A DNA stretch of 54,529 nt. Origin: Rossellomorea vietnamensis NBRC 101237. GTDB taxonomy: Bacteria > Bacillota > Bacilli > Bacillales > Bacillaceae_B. Below, piece after piece: positions 44,356-53,142 of this stretch. The DNA is taken from positions 1 through 54,529 of the forward strand of contig NZ_BCVQ01000026.1 in assembly GCF_001591825.1 (NCBI RefSeq), given 5' to 3'. Numbering within the stretch: the first letter of the stretch is position 1; each line of letters starts with the position of its first letter. The notes under the pieces were generated by a model. It was not told the origin of the DNA. It saw nothing but the letters and a program-made list of their open reading frames with translations, and made no database searches. The position numbers were made by a program, and so were the translations under genes.

Positions 44356-44394
44356 TAAGAGGTCCGTCCCTCAAGGTGAGGGACGGACCTCTTA
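44356..44394. terminator. hairpin with the GGGACGGACCT repeat arm (copy 3)
   Basis: A perfect 17-bp stem with a 5-base loop at the 3' end of the symporter gene. No U-run on either strand. The core is shared with 12552 and 37221. Confidence 0.75.
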
Positions 44395-44397
44395 GAT

Positions 44398-45726
44398 TCA
44401 CGATATGAAAACGAGTATGATCGCTACTGGTACGATGTAGCGCAGGAGGAAGATCCAACTGTTGAATAAGCCCCTGGATATGGATGAACCGGATTGAAGT
44501 TCAGTCCAGACGTCCTCGCGTTTCATTCGGTACGATACAAAGATGGAAATGAGTAGAGCACCTACAGGCAGTCCGAAGTTGCTCGTTATATAATCGGCGA
44601 AGTCGAAAAAGTTCTTTCCTCCGATAAGAAATTCATCGAATACACCAAATGACAGGGCACTTGGAATTCCCGCAATGAATACGAGGATCCCGATCAGCCA
44701 GGTGAACGGCATTCGTTTCTTCTGATTCCCCTTGGACAAGGCAGCGACCCCGATTTCCAAGATGGAGAAAGCCGATGTCAGGGTGGCAAAGAGTAACAGG
44801 ATAAGGAACACAGTCAAGAATATCCCACCGAATGCAATCTCATTGAACACGGCAGGAAGGACCACAAAGGCAATCCCGGGTCCTTCATCAGGTTTGAAGC
44901 CCAGTGCATACACAGCCGGGAAAATCACCAGACCTGCAAGCAGGGAAATAAAGATATTCAGACTTGAAACGCTGATGGCGGACCTTGGCATGCTGTCTTC
45001 TTTAGAGAGATACGATGCATACGTCACCATGACAGATAGTCCGACCGTTAAAGCGAAGAATGCCTGTCCCAGTGCGAGGAGGACCGTCTCTCCATTCAAA
45101 TAGCTCCAATCAGGTAGTAACAGGAAGCGGACACCTTCCATCGCACCTTCCAATGTCAGGGATCTGATCACCAGAATGATGAATAAAATGAATAGTGCAG
45201 GCATCATATAGCGACTGGCACGTTCGATCCCTTTTTGAATCCCGCCCTGTACGACAAGGATCGTGATGACGATGAAGGCGAACTGAGCGATCAGCACTTC
45301 TTTTGGATTCGCTATGATGCTTTCAAATAAAGCCCCATATTGTTCCTGCGATTTTCCTGTCAAAGAGCCTGTCACACTTCTTGCCAAGTAGGAAAGAATC
45401 CATCCCCCCACCACACTGTAAAAGGATAAGATGATGAACGACACTACCGTTCCTAAATAACCGATCCAGTGCCAACGGGAATGAGGGGCCAATATTTTAT
45501 AAGAAGTAACAGCATCCGCCCCTGCACGCCTGCCGATGACAAATTCAGCGAGAAGAATGGGGGTCCCAATTAAAACGGTAAAAAGTATAAAGAGCAAGAA
45601 GAAAACACCCCCGCCATTCGCACCGGCCATATAAGGGAATTTCCAAATCGCGCCCAAGCCGATGGCGGACCCTGCTGCTGCCAGGATGAAGCCTATTTTA
45701 GAAGTCCATTGATCTTTCTTGGCCAT
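44398..45726 (-). CDS. neurotransmitter:sodium symporter family, MhsT-like amino-acid transporter
   Basis: A 442-residue, 11-helix LeuT-fold transporter. TM1 reads GSAIGLGAIWKFPYMAG; Ala replaces the Asn of LeuT (GLGN), exactly as in the MhsT subgroup. TM6 holds ALGQAFFALTVGLSVMVTYAS. It probably takes up hydrophobic amino acids with sodium, fitting the antiporter-rich sodium economy of the window. A weak cre-like site lies at 45882. RBS GAAAGGAGG. Confidence 0.88.
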   Translation of the reverse strand: MAKKDQWTSKIGFILAAAGSAIGLGAIWKFPYMAGANGGGVFFLLFILFTVLIGTPILLAEFVIGRRAGADAVTSYKILAPHSRWHWIGYLGTVVSFIILSFYSVVGGWILSYLARSVTGSLTGKSQEQYGALFESIIANPKEVLIAQFAFIVITILVVQGGIQKGIERASRYMMPALFILFIILVIRSLTLEGAMEGVRFLLLPDWSYLNGETVLLALGQAFFALTVGLSVMVTYASYLSKEDSMPRSAISVSSLNIFISLLAGLVIFPAVYALGFKPDEGPGIAFVVLPAVFNEIAFGGIFLTVFLILLLFATLTSAFSILEIGVAALSKGNQKKRMPFTWLIGILVFIAGIPSALSFGVFDEFLIGGKNFFDFADYITSNFGLPVGALLISIFVSYRMKREDVWTELQSGSSISRGLFNSWIFLLRYIVPVAIILVFIS

Positions 45727-45881
45727 ACGTAAGATCCTCCTTTCAAAAAATAAGATTTTTCAATCGTACTATGTTTTAGTACCTCTGTACACCGGATTTT
45801 TAAATTTTCAATAAATGGGGTAAAGGACAGGTAATGGTATTCAATGAAGAAAGGATGGCACCATATTTCCATTTATTATGG

Positions 45882-45896
45882 ATGAAAACGCTTAAA
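45882..45896. promoter_or_regulatory. weak cre-like site
   Basis: ATGAAAACGCTTAAA matches WTGNAANCGNWNNCW at all but one defined position. It lies between the divergent symporter and small membrane protein genes; the 330-bp gap shows no gene. Confidence 0.4.
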
Positions 45897-46023
45897 AACA
45901 TTACTTTTCAACTAATTTTTAGAAAAGAAGTCAAAAACAAGGCAAATAGACTGGAAATTTTCTGAATATGTAGTATACTAATTGTAACAAAACGTTCACA
46001 AATTATTCTTTTTTTCGCCACAA

Positions 46024-46038
46024 TTGAAAGCGTTTACT
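46024..46038 (+). promoter_or_regulatory. cre site (CcpA), perfect consensus match
   Basis: TTGAAAGCGTTTACT fits every defined position of WTGNAANCGNWNNCW. It sits 20 bases before the next start codon, downstream of any promoter, so roadblock-type catabolite repression is likely. Confidence 0.7.
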
Positions 46039-46058
46039 ACAGAAATGGAGGAATTGAA

Positions 46059-46346
46059 ATGGATGTCTTTCTAGTATACCTATTCGTCGCAACGGCAACT
46101 CCACTTTTTCTTTGGGTCGAACATCGTAAATGGGCGGTTCTTCACATCCCATTTGTTATAGCTCTATGGTCAGTGTTTATCTATTATGTAGCGGTACCCG
46201 AGCTCGGAGGCTGGGGACATGTAACCCTATGGAGTCTTTTCGTGGCAAATCTTGCATTCGCACATATCGCAGCCTTCATGTTATATGCCGTTCCGTTTAT
46301 CCAAAAGCAAAGAAAGAAAAAATCTTCAGCCATCAAGAACTTTTAG
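46059..46346 (+). CDS. small membrane protein, function unknown
   Basis: A 95-residue protein with three transmembrane helices (about residues 3-20, 27-48 and 55-82) and a basic tail (KQRKKKSSAIK). No family recognised. GGAGG precedes the ATG. The perfect cre site in the leader suggests expression when preferred sugars are absent. Confidence 0.7.
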   Translation: MDVFLVYLFVATATPLFLWVEHRKWAVLHIPFVIALWSVFIYYVAVPELGGWGHVTLWSLFVANLAFAHIAAFMLYAVPFIQKQRKKKSSAIKNF

Positions 46347-46453
46347 TCTGACCCATATTTGATTGGGTTGGGCTTTTTTTTTTTGCTAAGGCGGATGATT
46401 TCTTTAAAGGGGGAGAGGTGACATACTATAGAAGAAAGGGGTGGATACGTGAA

Positions 46454-46525
46454 ATGTCCAACACCAGCCTTCGGAACGGATTGAACCCGGTGGAAGCCCT
46501 GTTACATTCTGTTTTAATAACATGA
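46454..46525 (+). CDS. possible 23-residue peptide
   Basis: ATG eight bases after AAAGGGGTGG opens a 23-codon frame beginning MSNTSLRNGLNPVEALL. It lies in the 340-bp gap before yugI. There is no homology I recognise; it could be chance. Nothing else is visible in the gap. Confidence 0.2.
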   Translation: MSNTSLRNGLNPVEALLHSVLIT

Positions 46526-46686
46526 ATAATTGGGAAGCATAACTAGTGAGAAAGCAATTCTAGACAGATGGTAGGATGTAAAGGAAGGAGCGCAGAGAAA
46601 ATCCCTTTGCCGAATTCCCGATTCTATGATATAATCTACAATTGCGTGTAAAGACGAAAAATAATATATATACTAGGAGTGTTACC

Positions 46687-47100
46687 ATGACTACAAAATT
46701 CGAAACAGGAACTGTTGTAACAGGTAAAGTTACAGGCATTCAACCATACGGTGCGTTCGTTGCACTTGACGAAGAAACTCAAGGATTAGTTCATATCTCT
46801 GAAATCACTCACGGATTTGTTAAAGACGTTAGTGAGCACCTTTCAGTAGGCGACGAAGTAAAGGTTAAAGTATTATCAGTGGACGAAGCAGCTGGTAAAA
46901 TCAGCCTTTCTATCCGTGCTACAGAAGAAGCTCCTGCTCAACAAGCAAAGCCGGCAGCAGCGAAAAAACCTCGCCGTCAAGGTCAAGGAAGTGTGAAGCA
47001 AGCAAACGAAGAAACAACACCAGCTGGCTTCAATACTCTTAAAGACAAGCTTGAAGAGTGGATCGAGCAATCAGAACGTGAAGATCTAATCAAGAAATAA
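46687..47100 (+). CDS. yugI: S1-domain general stress protein YugI (GSP13)
   Basis: A 137-residue RNA-binding protein. Residues 5-78 form an S1 domain (GTVVTGKVTGIQPYGAFVAL, GLVHISEI, KVLSVDEAAGKISLSI). A basic Ala/Lys/Arg/Gln-rich linker and a short acidic helix follow. Homologues bind ribosomes and respond to general stress. AGGAG lies before the ATG at 46687. A terminator follows at 47111. Confidence 0.9.
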   Translation: MTTKFETGTVVTGKVTGIQPYGAFVALDEETQGLVHISEITHGFVKDVSEHLSVGDEVKVKVLSVDEAAGKISLSIRATEEAPAQQAKPAAAKKPRRQGQGSVKQANEETTPAGFNTLKDKLEEWIEQSEREDLIKK

Positions 47101-47110
47101 TAACCTTTCC

Positions 47111-47140
47111 AAAACTGTCCTTCAATGGGCAGTTTTTTTA
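47111..47140 (+). terminator. yugI terminator
   Basis: AAAACTGTCC pairs with GGGCAGTTTT, then a T-run. Confidence 0.8.
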
Positions 47141-47245
47141 TTACAAACTCTATACAATTTAATGAATTCCTTATATAATAGAGGATTTTACCAATATAGT
47201 ATTGAATAAGTTCTAAGAGAAAGAGATATGGGGAGGTGGCATGAA

Positions 47246-47803
47246 TTGAAAGAGAAGATAAGTGAACTATTAGAGGCGAATGACTGTACTCATGTGCTTT
47301 ATGCCTATCAGGATAGAGAGAAGTACCTGGAAAATACGATTACCTACATCCTGGAAGGGATTGAATCGGGAGAACACGTCTTATTAATTGAAAACGAGAG
47401 AAACATGAACGTATTTAGTAAAGAGCTAAAAAGTCGATTAACGAGCGATCAATTGGAAAAGGTCCACACTGTCAGTAACTTTGACTTTTATCAATCCAGT
47501 GGAAGTTATCATCCCCCAGCTATATATGAGCAACTGATGAAGACAATTACACCCTTTATTGAAAAAGGGATTAACTTTAGATCATGGACAAATGTGGAAT
47601 GGGGGGCATTGGAAGATCCATGCTCCATCGTTGATTGGTTCGAGAACGAAACCGACCGTGTAGTCCATGAGCTCAACCTGACTGTTGTCTGTGCTTACAA
47701 CTCGGAGAAAATGCCAGAGCAACTGGCAGAATCATTAAAGAAAAATCACGGTCATCTCATGACCGACCATGATATTTTATCCTCGGTAGTCTACAGTAGT
47801 TGA
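47246..47803 (+). CDS. stand-alone MEDS-domain protein
   Basis: A 185-residue protein matching the MEDS (DcmR-like) sensory domain. It has HVLYAYQDREKYLENTITYI at the N-terminus, ESGEHVLLIENERN, and WTNVEWGALEDPCSIVDWFE around residue 120. Such domains usually precede histidine kinases or HTH regions; here it is alone. A signal-sensing role is inferred. The TTG at 47246 is seven bases after GGGAGGTGG and fits better than the ATG at 47228, which lies just before that site. Confidence 0.75.
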   Translation: MKEKISELLEANDCTHVLYAYQDREKYLENTITYILEGIESGEHVLLIENERNMNVFSKELKSRLTSDQLEKVHTVSNFDFYQSSGSYHPPAIYEQLMKTITPFIEKGINFRSWTNVEWGALEDPCSIVDWFENETDRVVHELNLTVVCAYNSEKMPEQLAESLKKNHGHLMTDHDILSSVVYSS

Positions 47804-47807
47804 AAGA

Positions 47808-47838
47808 AAGATGATCCTTCTATAGGGTCATCTTTTTT
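47808..47838 (+). terminator. terminator
   Basis: AAGATGATCC pairs with GGTCATCTT with a one-base bulge, then a T-run. Confidence 0.8.
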
Positions 47839-47914
47839 TATGGAAAAGTTTTGTCCATTCATGGAGCATTTTGTCTTTAATTAACTAAAAATAAAGAATA
47901 TTTATACAATATAC

Positions 47915-47943
47915 TTGTCCGTACCTCCTAAATGGCATATAAT
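47915..47943 (+). promoter_or_regulatory. sigma-A promoter of the aldehyde dehydrogenase gene
   Basis: TTGTCC, 17 bases, then a perfect TATAAT. Confidence 0.65.
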
Positions 47944-47949
47944 GAAAAA

Positions 47950-47963
47950 TGAAAGCGCTTAAC
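47950..47963 (+). promoter_or_regulatory. cre-like site overlapping the start of transcription
   Basis: TGAAAGCGCTTAAC matches TGWAANCGNTNWCA at all but the last two bases and falls just after the -10 element, a typical repressing position for CcpA. Confidence 0.55.
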
Positions 47964-47998
47964 TAATTAAAAATACATAAAAATCAGGAGGAACTTAG

Positions 47999-49519
47999 AT
48001 GCTTTATAATAATCCGAATACAGAAGGTTCGTTGGTCCAATTCAAAGACAAGTATGAGAACTTTATCGGTGGGGAATATGTTCCGCCTGCAAGCGGGGAG
48101 TATTTTGAAAATGTATCTCCTGTAACGGGCCAAGTATTCACCAAAATCGCCCGTTCAAACAAAGAGGATGTAGAAAAGGCATTGGACGCGGCACATGCAG
48201 CGAAAGACGCATGGGGGAAAACGTCTGTAGCAGAAAGAGCCAATATCCTGAACAAAATCGCCGATCGCATGGAAGAGAATCTTGAAATGCTTGCGGTAGC
48301 TGAAACGTGGGATAACGGGAAGCCGGTCCGTGAAACGATGGCTGCAGACTTACCGCTAGCGGTCGATCATTTCCGCTACTTCGCCGGATGCATCAGAGGT
48401 CAGGAAGGTTCACTTGGGGAAATTGATAACGATACGGTTTCTTATCACTTCCATGAGCCGATCGGGGTTGTGGCCCAGATCATCCCTTGGAACTTCCCGA
48501 TCCTCATGGCCGTGTGGAAGATCGCCCCTGCCCTTGCCGCAGGAAACTGTGTTGTATTGAAGCCGGCAGAACAAACGCCTGCATCCATCATGGTACTGGT
48601 TGAACTAATTGAAGACCTGCTGCCAAAAGGCGTGCTGAATGTGGTACAAGGATTTGGAGTGGAAGCAGGGAAGCCCCTCGCACAGAGCAAGCGTGTTGGG
48701 AAAGTAGCCTTCACGGGTGAAACGACAACCGGCCGCCTGATCATGCAATATGCGTCACAGAATATTATTCCTGTCACATTGGAGCTTGGTGGGAAATCAC
48801 CTAATATCTTCTTTGAAGATGTCATGGATCAGGATGATGACTTCCTTGATAAAGCAGTTGAAGGGTTCGTCATGTTTGCCCTGAACCAAGGGGAAGTGTG
48901 TACCTGTCCTTCAAGAGCCCTGATCCAGGAATCCATCTACGATAAGTTCATGGAGCGCGCGATCGAGCGGGTGAAACAAATCAAGCAGGGGAATCCGCTG
49001 GATACGGACACGATGCTTGGTGCCCAGGCTTCTCAGGAGCAATTGGATAAAATCCTTTCTTATATTGAAATTGGTAAAGAAGAAGGGGCAGAAGTATTGA
49101 TCGGTGGAGAGCAGAATAAACTCGAAGGCGATCATGAAGCAGGATTCTACGTGAAGCCGACTGTATTCAAAGGCGATAATAAAATGCGCATTTTCCAGGA
49201 AGAAATCTTTGGACCGGTTGTTTCCGTGACGACGTTCAAGACGAAAGAAGAAGCCCTTGAAATCGCCAATGACACTCTTTATGGACTGGGTGCGGGTGTA
49301 TGGACGCGTGACATGAACACAGCTTACCGTTTCGGCAGAGAGGTTCAGGCAGGACGCGTATGGACCAACTGCTACCACCAATATCCGGCACATGCAGCAT
49401 TCGGAGGCTACAAAATGTCCGGTATTGGTCGTGAAAACCATAAAATGATGCTGTCACACTATCAACAAACGAAGAATTTACTAGTCAGCTATAGTCCTAA
49501 AGCGTTAGGATTCTTCTAA
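47999..49519 (+). CDS. NAD-dependent aldehyde dehydrogenase (acetaldehyde type)
   Basis: A 506-residue ALDH. The catalytic Cys is in [13 protein letters not shown] (near residue 301), the general-base Glu in [12 protein letters not shown], and the NAD-binding motif is [32 protein letters not shown] is typical of acetaldehyde/chloroacetaldehyde dehydrogenases, which are often paired with DUF779 as here (next gene one base away). AGGAGG precedes the ATG. Promoter and cre-like site are upstream. Confidence 0.9.
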   Translation: MLYNNPNTEGSLVQFKDKYENFIGGEYVPPASGEYFENVSPVTGQVFTKIARSNKEDVEKALDAAHAAKDAWGKTSVAERANILNKIADRMEENLEMLAVAETWDNGKPVRETMAADLPLAVDHFRYFAGCIRGQEGSLGEIDNDTVSYHFHEPIGVVAQIIPWNFPILMAVWKIAPALAAGNCVVLKPAEQTPASIMVLVELIEDLLPKGVLNVVQGFGVEAGKPLAQSKRVGKVAFTGETTTGRLIMQYASQNIIPVTLELGGKSPNIFFEDVMDQDDDFLDKAVEGFVMFALNQGEVCTCPSRALIQESIYDKFMERAIERVKQIKQGNPLDTDTMLGAQASQEQLDKILSYIEIGKEEGAEVLIGGEQNKLEGDHEAGFYVKPTVFKGDNKMRIFQEEIFGPVVSVTTFKTKEEALEIANDTLYGLGAGVWTRDMNTAYRFGREVQAGRVWTNCYHQYPAHAAFGGYKMSGIGRENHKMMLSHYQQTKNLLVSYSPKALGFF

Positions 49520-49520
49520 A

Positions 49521-49853
49521 ATGGAGCAGCGACTAGAGGCGACAGAACAAGCACTCCAACTGATTGAAACGTTAAAGGCAAAGCACGGTGCCCTCTTGTT
49601 TCATCAGTCCGGTGGATGTTGTGATGGCAGTTCCCCTATGTGTTTGAGTCAAGATGATCTGATCATCGGTGACAGTGATGTATTGGTAGGTACTGTAGCC
49701 GACTGTCCTTTTTATATGAATGAGCAGCAATATGAGTATTGGAAGCATTTCCGGATCATATTGGATGTGAAAGAAGGCAGAGGGGGAGTATTCTCCCTGG
49801 AATCTACGGAAGGTGTACGATTCATTACGGATTCCAAATTGATGAAAGTATGA
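49521..49853 (+). CDS. DUF779 protein, partner of the aldehyde dehydrogenase
   Basis: A 110-residue soluble protein of the DUF779 family with HQSGGCCDGSSPMCL and TVADCPFYM; the cysteines suggest metal binding. It lies one base behind the ALDH gene, so it is surely cotranscribed. Function unknown, but the pairing is widespread. A terminator follows. Confidence 0.85.
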   Translation: MEQRLEATEQALQLIETLKAKHGALLFHQSGGCCDGSSPMCLSQDDLIIGDSDVLVGTVADCPFYMNEQQYEYWKHFRIILDVKEGRGGVFSLESTEGVRFITDSKLMKV

Positions 49854-49866
49854 GATGAACACTTTT

Positions 49867-49902
49867 AGAGGCAGCCTGTTTGACAGGTTGTCTCTTTTTT
49901 TA
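49867..49902 (+). terminator. terminator of the ALDH operon
   Basis: A 13-bp stem AGAGGCAGCCTGT with one wobble, then a T-run. Confidence 0.85.
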
Positions 49903-49987
49903 TGAAAATATCAATCCTTCTAAAAATAAACGACAACCTTCGCCGCCGTCGAACAATGCCAACCTCCACCTCTCCCCCAACAAAAAT

Positions 49988-50013
49988 ACCACTCCCCCAA
50001 AAGAGAAAGTGGT
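49988..50013 (-). terminator. possible terminator of the rocR-like gene
   Basis: ACCACT/AGTGGT with a 14-base loop, followed on the minus strand by ATTTTTG. Confidence 0.45.
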
Positions 50014-50023
50014 CTCCAACCAA

Positions 50024-51406
50024 TTAAAACGAATTCCGCTCGATCCCGTATTTCCGTATCCGGTACTGTAGATTCTGTCTGCTCATCCCCAATGCTTTCG
50101 CTGTCTTGGTGATATTGAAGTCGTGGTATTTCAATGCCTTCTGGATATAATAGGTTTCGGCTTCCTCTATGAAAAGCTCCAACGGCTTGATTTCCGTACC
50201 TGATTGATAGAGGAATTCCGCTCCATCCTGGCTTTCATCATCTGTCACACTATGTTGGATTCTCTGCCTGAATCCAAAGGGAAGGTGCTTGTAGCCGATT
50301 TCTTCCTCAAACCCTACAAGGTTGAATGCCCCTTCCATGACATGCTCGAGCTCCCGTACGTTCCCCGGCCAGTCATATTGTTGGAAAATCTCCTGCACTT
50401 CGTCGGATATCCCCTTGATATTCATGGCGAAACGATGGTTGAACTGGTTGATGAAATAATCCACAAGCTCAGTCAGATCTTCTTTTCTCGAACGGAGAGA
50501 AGGAATGAAGATAGACACGATGCTCAGCCGATAATACAGCTCCTTCAATAACCGCCCTTCTGCAATGGCGTCGATGGGATCCTCGTTCACCGTTGCCATC
50601 ACCCTGACGTCAAATGGAAGGTCCGTCCCTCTTGAGAAGAAGTTTAGCAGTTTCTCCTGAAGGGAAGGGGATAATGAGTTGATTTCGTCAAGGAGGAGAG
50701 TTCCTCCCTGTGCCTGTCGGAAGAGAGAGGGACGGTGATGTTCAGGGTCTTTCCCCTCACTCTTGTCATGAAAAAGAATTTCTTCAAGCATGTCATCGCG
50801 TAAAGAAGAGCAGTTCTGGGTGATGAAGGGACGGTTGGCACGGGCGCTGTCGTTGTGGATGCTTTGGGCGAACAGCTCCTTCCCGGTCCCGATTTCTCCG
50901 CAGATCAAGACAGGGGAAGAGGTCCGGGTCGCCCGTTTCCCTGTTTCGACAGCGTCACAGAGCCGGGGGTGATGCCCTATGATACTGTCAAAGGTGAAGA
51001 AACTGCTGGGCTTTTTATGTATCTGATCCCTCATCACCTTCTCGAGTTTGGTGATGTCCCTGGCAATTTCGATGGCTCCGATCAGCATTTCATCGAGAAA
51101 AATTGGGAAGGTATCATTCATCGTCGTGATTTCGATTCCGTTCATATTAAAGTAGGTCTGCTTGACATTGAGGGTAGGTTTATTGGTTTTTAAAACCTTT
51201 AAAAGGGTGCTTTCTTCCTCGGAGTGAAATTGAAAAACATCCAGCAGATTTTTATCCAGGACGTCTTCAATGTCCATTCCTTCAATTTCACGCATCTTGC
51301 GATTGTAGATGATGGTCCTTCCGGTAGAATCGATGACATGGACACCTGATTCGAGATGTTCAGCGACTTTTTCATACATATACAATCGTTTTTCAGATTC
51401 CAGCAT
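50024..51406 (-). CDS. rocR: RocR-like enhancer-binding regulator lacking the GAFTGA loop
   Basis: A 460-residue NtrC/RocR-type regulator: PAS domain (about residues 12-125), AAA+ domain (145-370) and Fis-type HTH (425-455, KTAKALGMSRQNLQYRI). Walker A GEIGTGKE and Walker B GGTLLLDEI are intact, and PGNVRELEH is present. The sigma-54 contact loop GAFTGA is missing; that place (212-224) reads FHDKSEGKDPEHH. It may therefore work without sigma-54, or not activate at all. It is divergent from rocD, as B. subtilis rocR is from rocDEF. The symbol rests on context and overall similarity. Confidence 0.75.
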   Translation of the reverse strand: MLESEKRLYMYEKVAEHLESGVHVIDSTGRTIIYNRKMREIEGMDIEDVLDKNLLDVFQFHSEEESTLLKVLKTNKPTLNVKQTYFNMNGIEITTMNDTFPIFLDEMLIGAIEIARDITKLEKVMRDQIHKKPSSFFTFDSIIGHHPRLCDAVETGKRATRTSSPVLICGEIGTGKELFAQSIHNDSARANRPFITQNCSSLRDDMLEEILFHDKSEGKDPEHHRPSLFRQAQGGTLLLDEINSLSPSLQEKLLNFFSRGTDLPFDVRVMATVNEDPIDAIAEGRLLKELYYRLSIVSIFIPSLRSRKEDLTELVDYFINQFNHRFAMNIKGISDEVQEIFQQYDWPGNVRELEHVMEGAFNLVGFEEEIGYKHLPFGFRQRIQHSVTDDESQDGAEFLYQSGTEIKPLELFIEEAETYYIQKALKYHDFNITKTAKALGMSRQNLQYRIRKYGIERNSF

Positions 51407-51546
51407 GCTGTTTCTCTCCCCTTGTTAATCTATGGTTCTTTCTTGTACGGATTTCCCATACTGACATGGATGGAAGCGAGCCCCATCTCATCGGGATCCG
51501 CAAAAAGAGTGGAATGATAAAAAATTTTTAAAAAACTCTTGAAAAA

Positions 51547-51607
51547 CGCAACTATCTTTTGCATTATTATAAATGTAAGGGTTTTCTAAATGCAAATATT
51601 TTTTGCA
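51547..51607. promoter_or_regulatory. two 17-bp palindromes, putative RocR-type operators
   Basis: CGCAA-N7-TTGCA (51547-51563) and TGCAA-N7-TTGCA (51591-51607), starts 44 bp apart, in the 390-bp rocR-rocD interval. TTGAAA-N17-CATTAT is a possible sigma-A promoter overlapping the first. The gap shows no other gene. Confidence 0.5.
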
Positions 51608-51795
51608 CACTTGAAGATGAGGATGAATAAAATCTTTCTTTAAGGGAGCAGGACAGTTGAGACTCTGCTTCACCTTGGTGTAAAAACAACATCAGTACCA
51701 CGTTAAGAGTGAAAACGGGAGGGGGCCTTTGAAAACAGAGGCTTCATCCTTTTATAAAAAAGATAAAGATCTAAAATATCGAAGGAGGAATCAGT

Positions 51796-52989
51796 ATGAC
51801 AGTAAGTACGCATTCGATCATCGAACAAACAGAAAAGTATGGTGCCAAAAATTATCTTCCACTTCCGATCGTTATTTCAGAAGCGGAAGGTGTATGGGTA
51901 AAGGATCCTGAAGGCAATAAGTATATGGATATGCTCAGCGCCTATTCAGCGGTCAACCAGGGACATCGTCATCCAAAGATCATCCAGGCGCTGAAAGATC
52001 AGGCAGACCGTGTGACACTGACGTCACGAGCGTTCCATAATGATCAATTGGCACCGTGGTATGAGAAGATCTGTAAGCTGACGGGTAAAGACATGGCTCT
52101 TCCGATGAATACAGGTGCTGAAGCTGTGGAAACGGCGATCAAGACAGCTCGACGCTGGGCGTATGATGTGAAGGGTGTTGCTGAGAACAGCGCTGAAATC
52201 ATCGCCTGTAACGGAAACTTCCACGGAAGGACGATGACAGCTGTATCCCTTTCTTCAGAAGAGGAATACAAGCGGGGCTTCGGTCCGATGCTTCCGGGAA
52301 TCAACCTGATTCCTTACGGGGACCTTGATGCGTTGAAAGAAGCGATCACACCAAACACAGCGGCGTTCCTTATCGAACCGATCCAAGGGGAAGCAGGAAT
52401 CGTGTTCCCTCCAAAAGGGTTCCTGAAAGCGGCGTATGAATTATGTAAGGAGAATAATGTCCTTTTCATTGCTGATGAAATCCAGGCAGGGCTGGCCCGT
52501 TCCGGAAAAATGTTTGCATGTGAGTGGGAAGAGGTCAATCCTGATATGTACATCCTTGGAAAAGCACTCGGAGGCGGAGTATTCCCGATTTCATGTGTGG
52601 TTGCTAATGAAGAAGTGCTGGGCGTATTCAATCCAGGGTCCCATGGCTCGACGTTCGGAGGGAATCCGATGGCATGTGCGGTGTCTGTTGCGTCCCTTGA
52701 TGTATTGATCGATGAAGATCTTGCAGGCCGTTCCCTTCAAATGGGAGAATACTTTATGAGTAAACTTCGTGAGATAGATAATCCTATGATTAAGGAAGTT
52801 CGTGGAAGCGGATTATTTATCGGGGTGGAACTGACAGAACCGGCCCGCAAATACTGTGAACAACTGAAAGAAGAAGGACTGCTTTGTAAAGAAACACATG
52901 ATACAGTCATCCGTTTTGCCCCGCCGCTGGTCATCTCACAAGAAGACCTCGATTGGGCCATCGAAAGAATCAAAAAAGTACTGTCTTGA
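51796..52989 (+). CDS. rocD: ornithine aminotransferase RocD
   Basis: A 397-residue class III PLP aminotransferase that converts ornithine and 2-oxoglutarate to glutamate semialdehyde and glutamate in arginine catabolism. [40 protein letters not shown] and the PLP Lys in [13 protein letters not shown] are all present. The length is normal. AAGGAGG precedes the ATG. It lies between the divergent regulator gene and glutamate dehydrogenase. Confidence 0.93.
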   Translation: MTVSTHSIIEQTEKYGAKNYLPLPIVISEAEGVWVKDPEGNKYMDMLSAYSAVNQGHRHPKIIQALKDQADRVTLTSRAFHNDQLAPWYEKICKLTGKDMALPMNTGAEAVETAIKTARRWAYDVKGVAENSAEIIACNGNFHGRTMTAVSLSSEEEYKRGFGPMLPGINLIPYGDLDALKEAITPNTAAFLIEPIQGEAGIVFPPKGFLKAAYELCKENNVLFIADEIQAGLARSGKMFACEWEEVNPDMYILGKALGGGVFPISCVVANEEVLGVFNPGSHGSTFGGNPMACAVSVASLDVLIDEDLAGRSLQMGEYFMSKLREIDNPMIKEVRGSGLFIGVELTEPARKYCEQLKEEGLLCKETHDTVIRFAPPLVISQEDLDWAIERIKKVLS

Positions 52990-53018
52990 AAGCTCAGGAG
53001 GACTGAGAAGTTTTTTTC
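52989..53018 (+). terminator. possible rocD terminator
   Basis: A short CTCAG/CTGAG stem followed by seven Ts. Confidence 0.5.
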
Positions 53019-53028
53019 TTGAAGAGCC

Positions 53029-53043
53029 TTGAAAACGCTTGAA
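53029..53043 (+). promoter_or_regulatory. cre-like site upstream of glutamate dehydrogenase
   Basis: TTGAAAACGCTTGAA matches WTGNAANCGNWNNCW at all but one defined position. In B. subtilis rocG is directly repressed by CcpA. Confidence 0.55.
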
Positions 53044-53142
53044 AATAAAAATTATTTCTTTCCCAAGTCAATGGTTTAAGATACGGTAATATGTTACAAT
53101 AACAACGTTTCAGATCACATAATAAAGAGGCGAATGTTTACA

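Noticed and set aside
51580..51593. Sigma-54 promoter (GG-N10-GC) before rocD
   Set aside because: Only the invariant GG and GC spacing fits; the rest of TGGCAC...TTGC does not. The regulator lacks GAFTGA as well.
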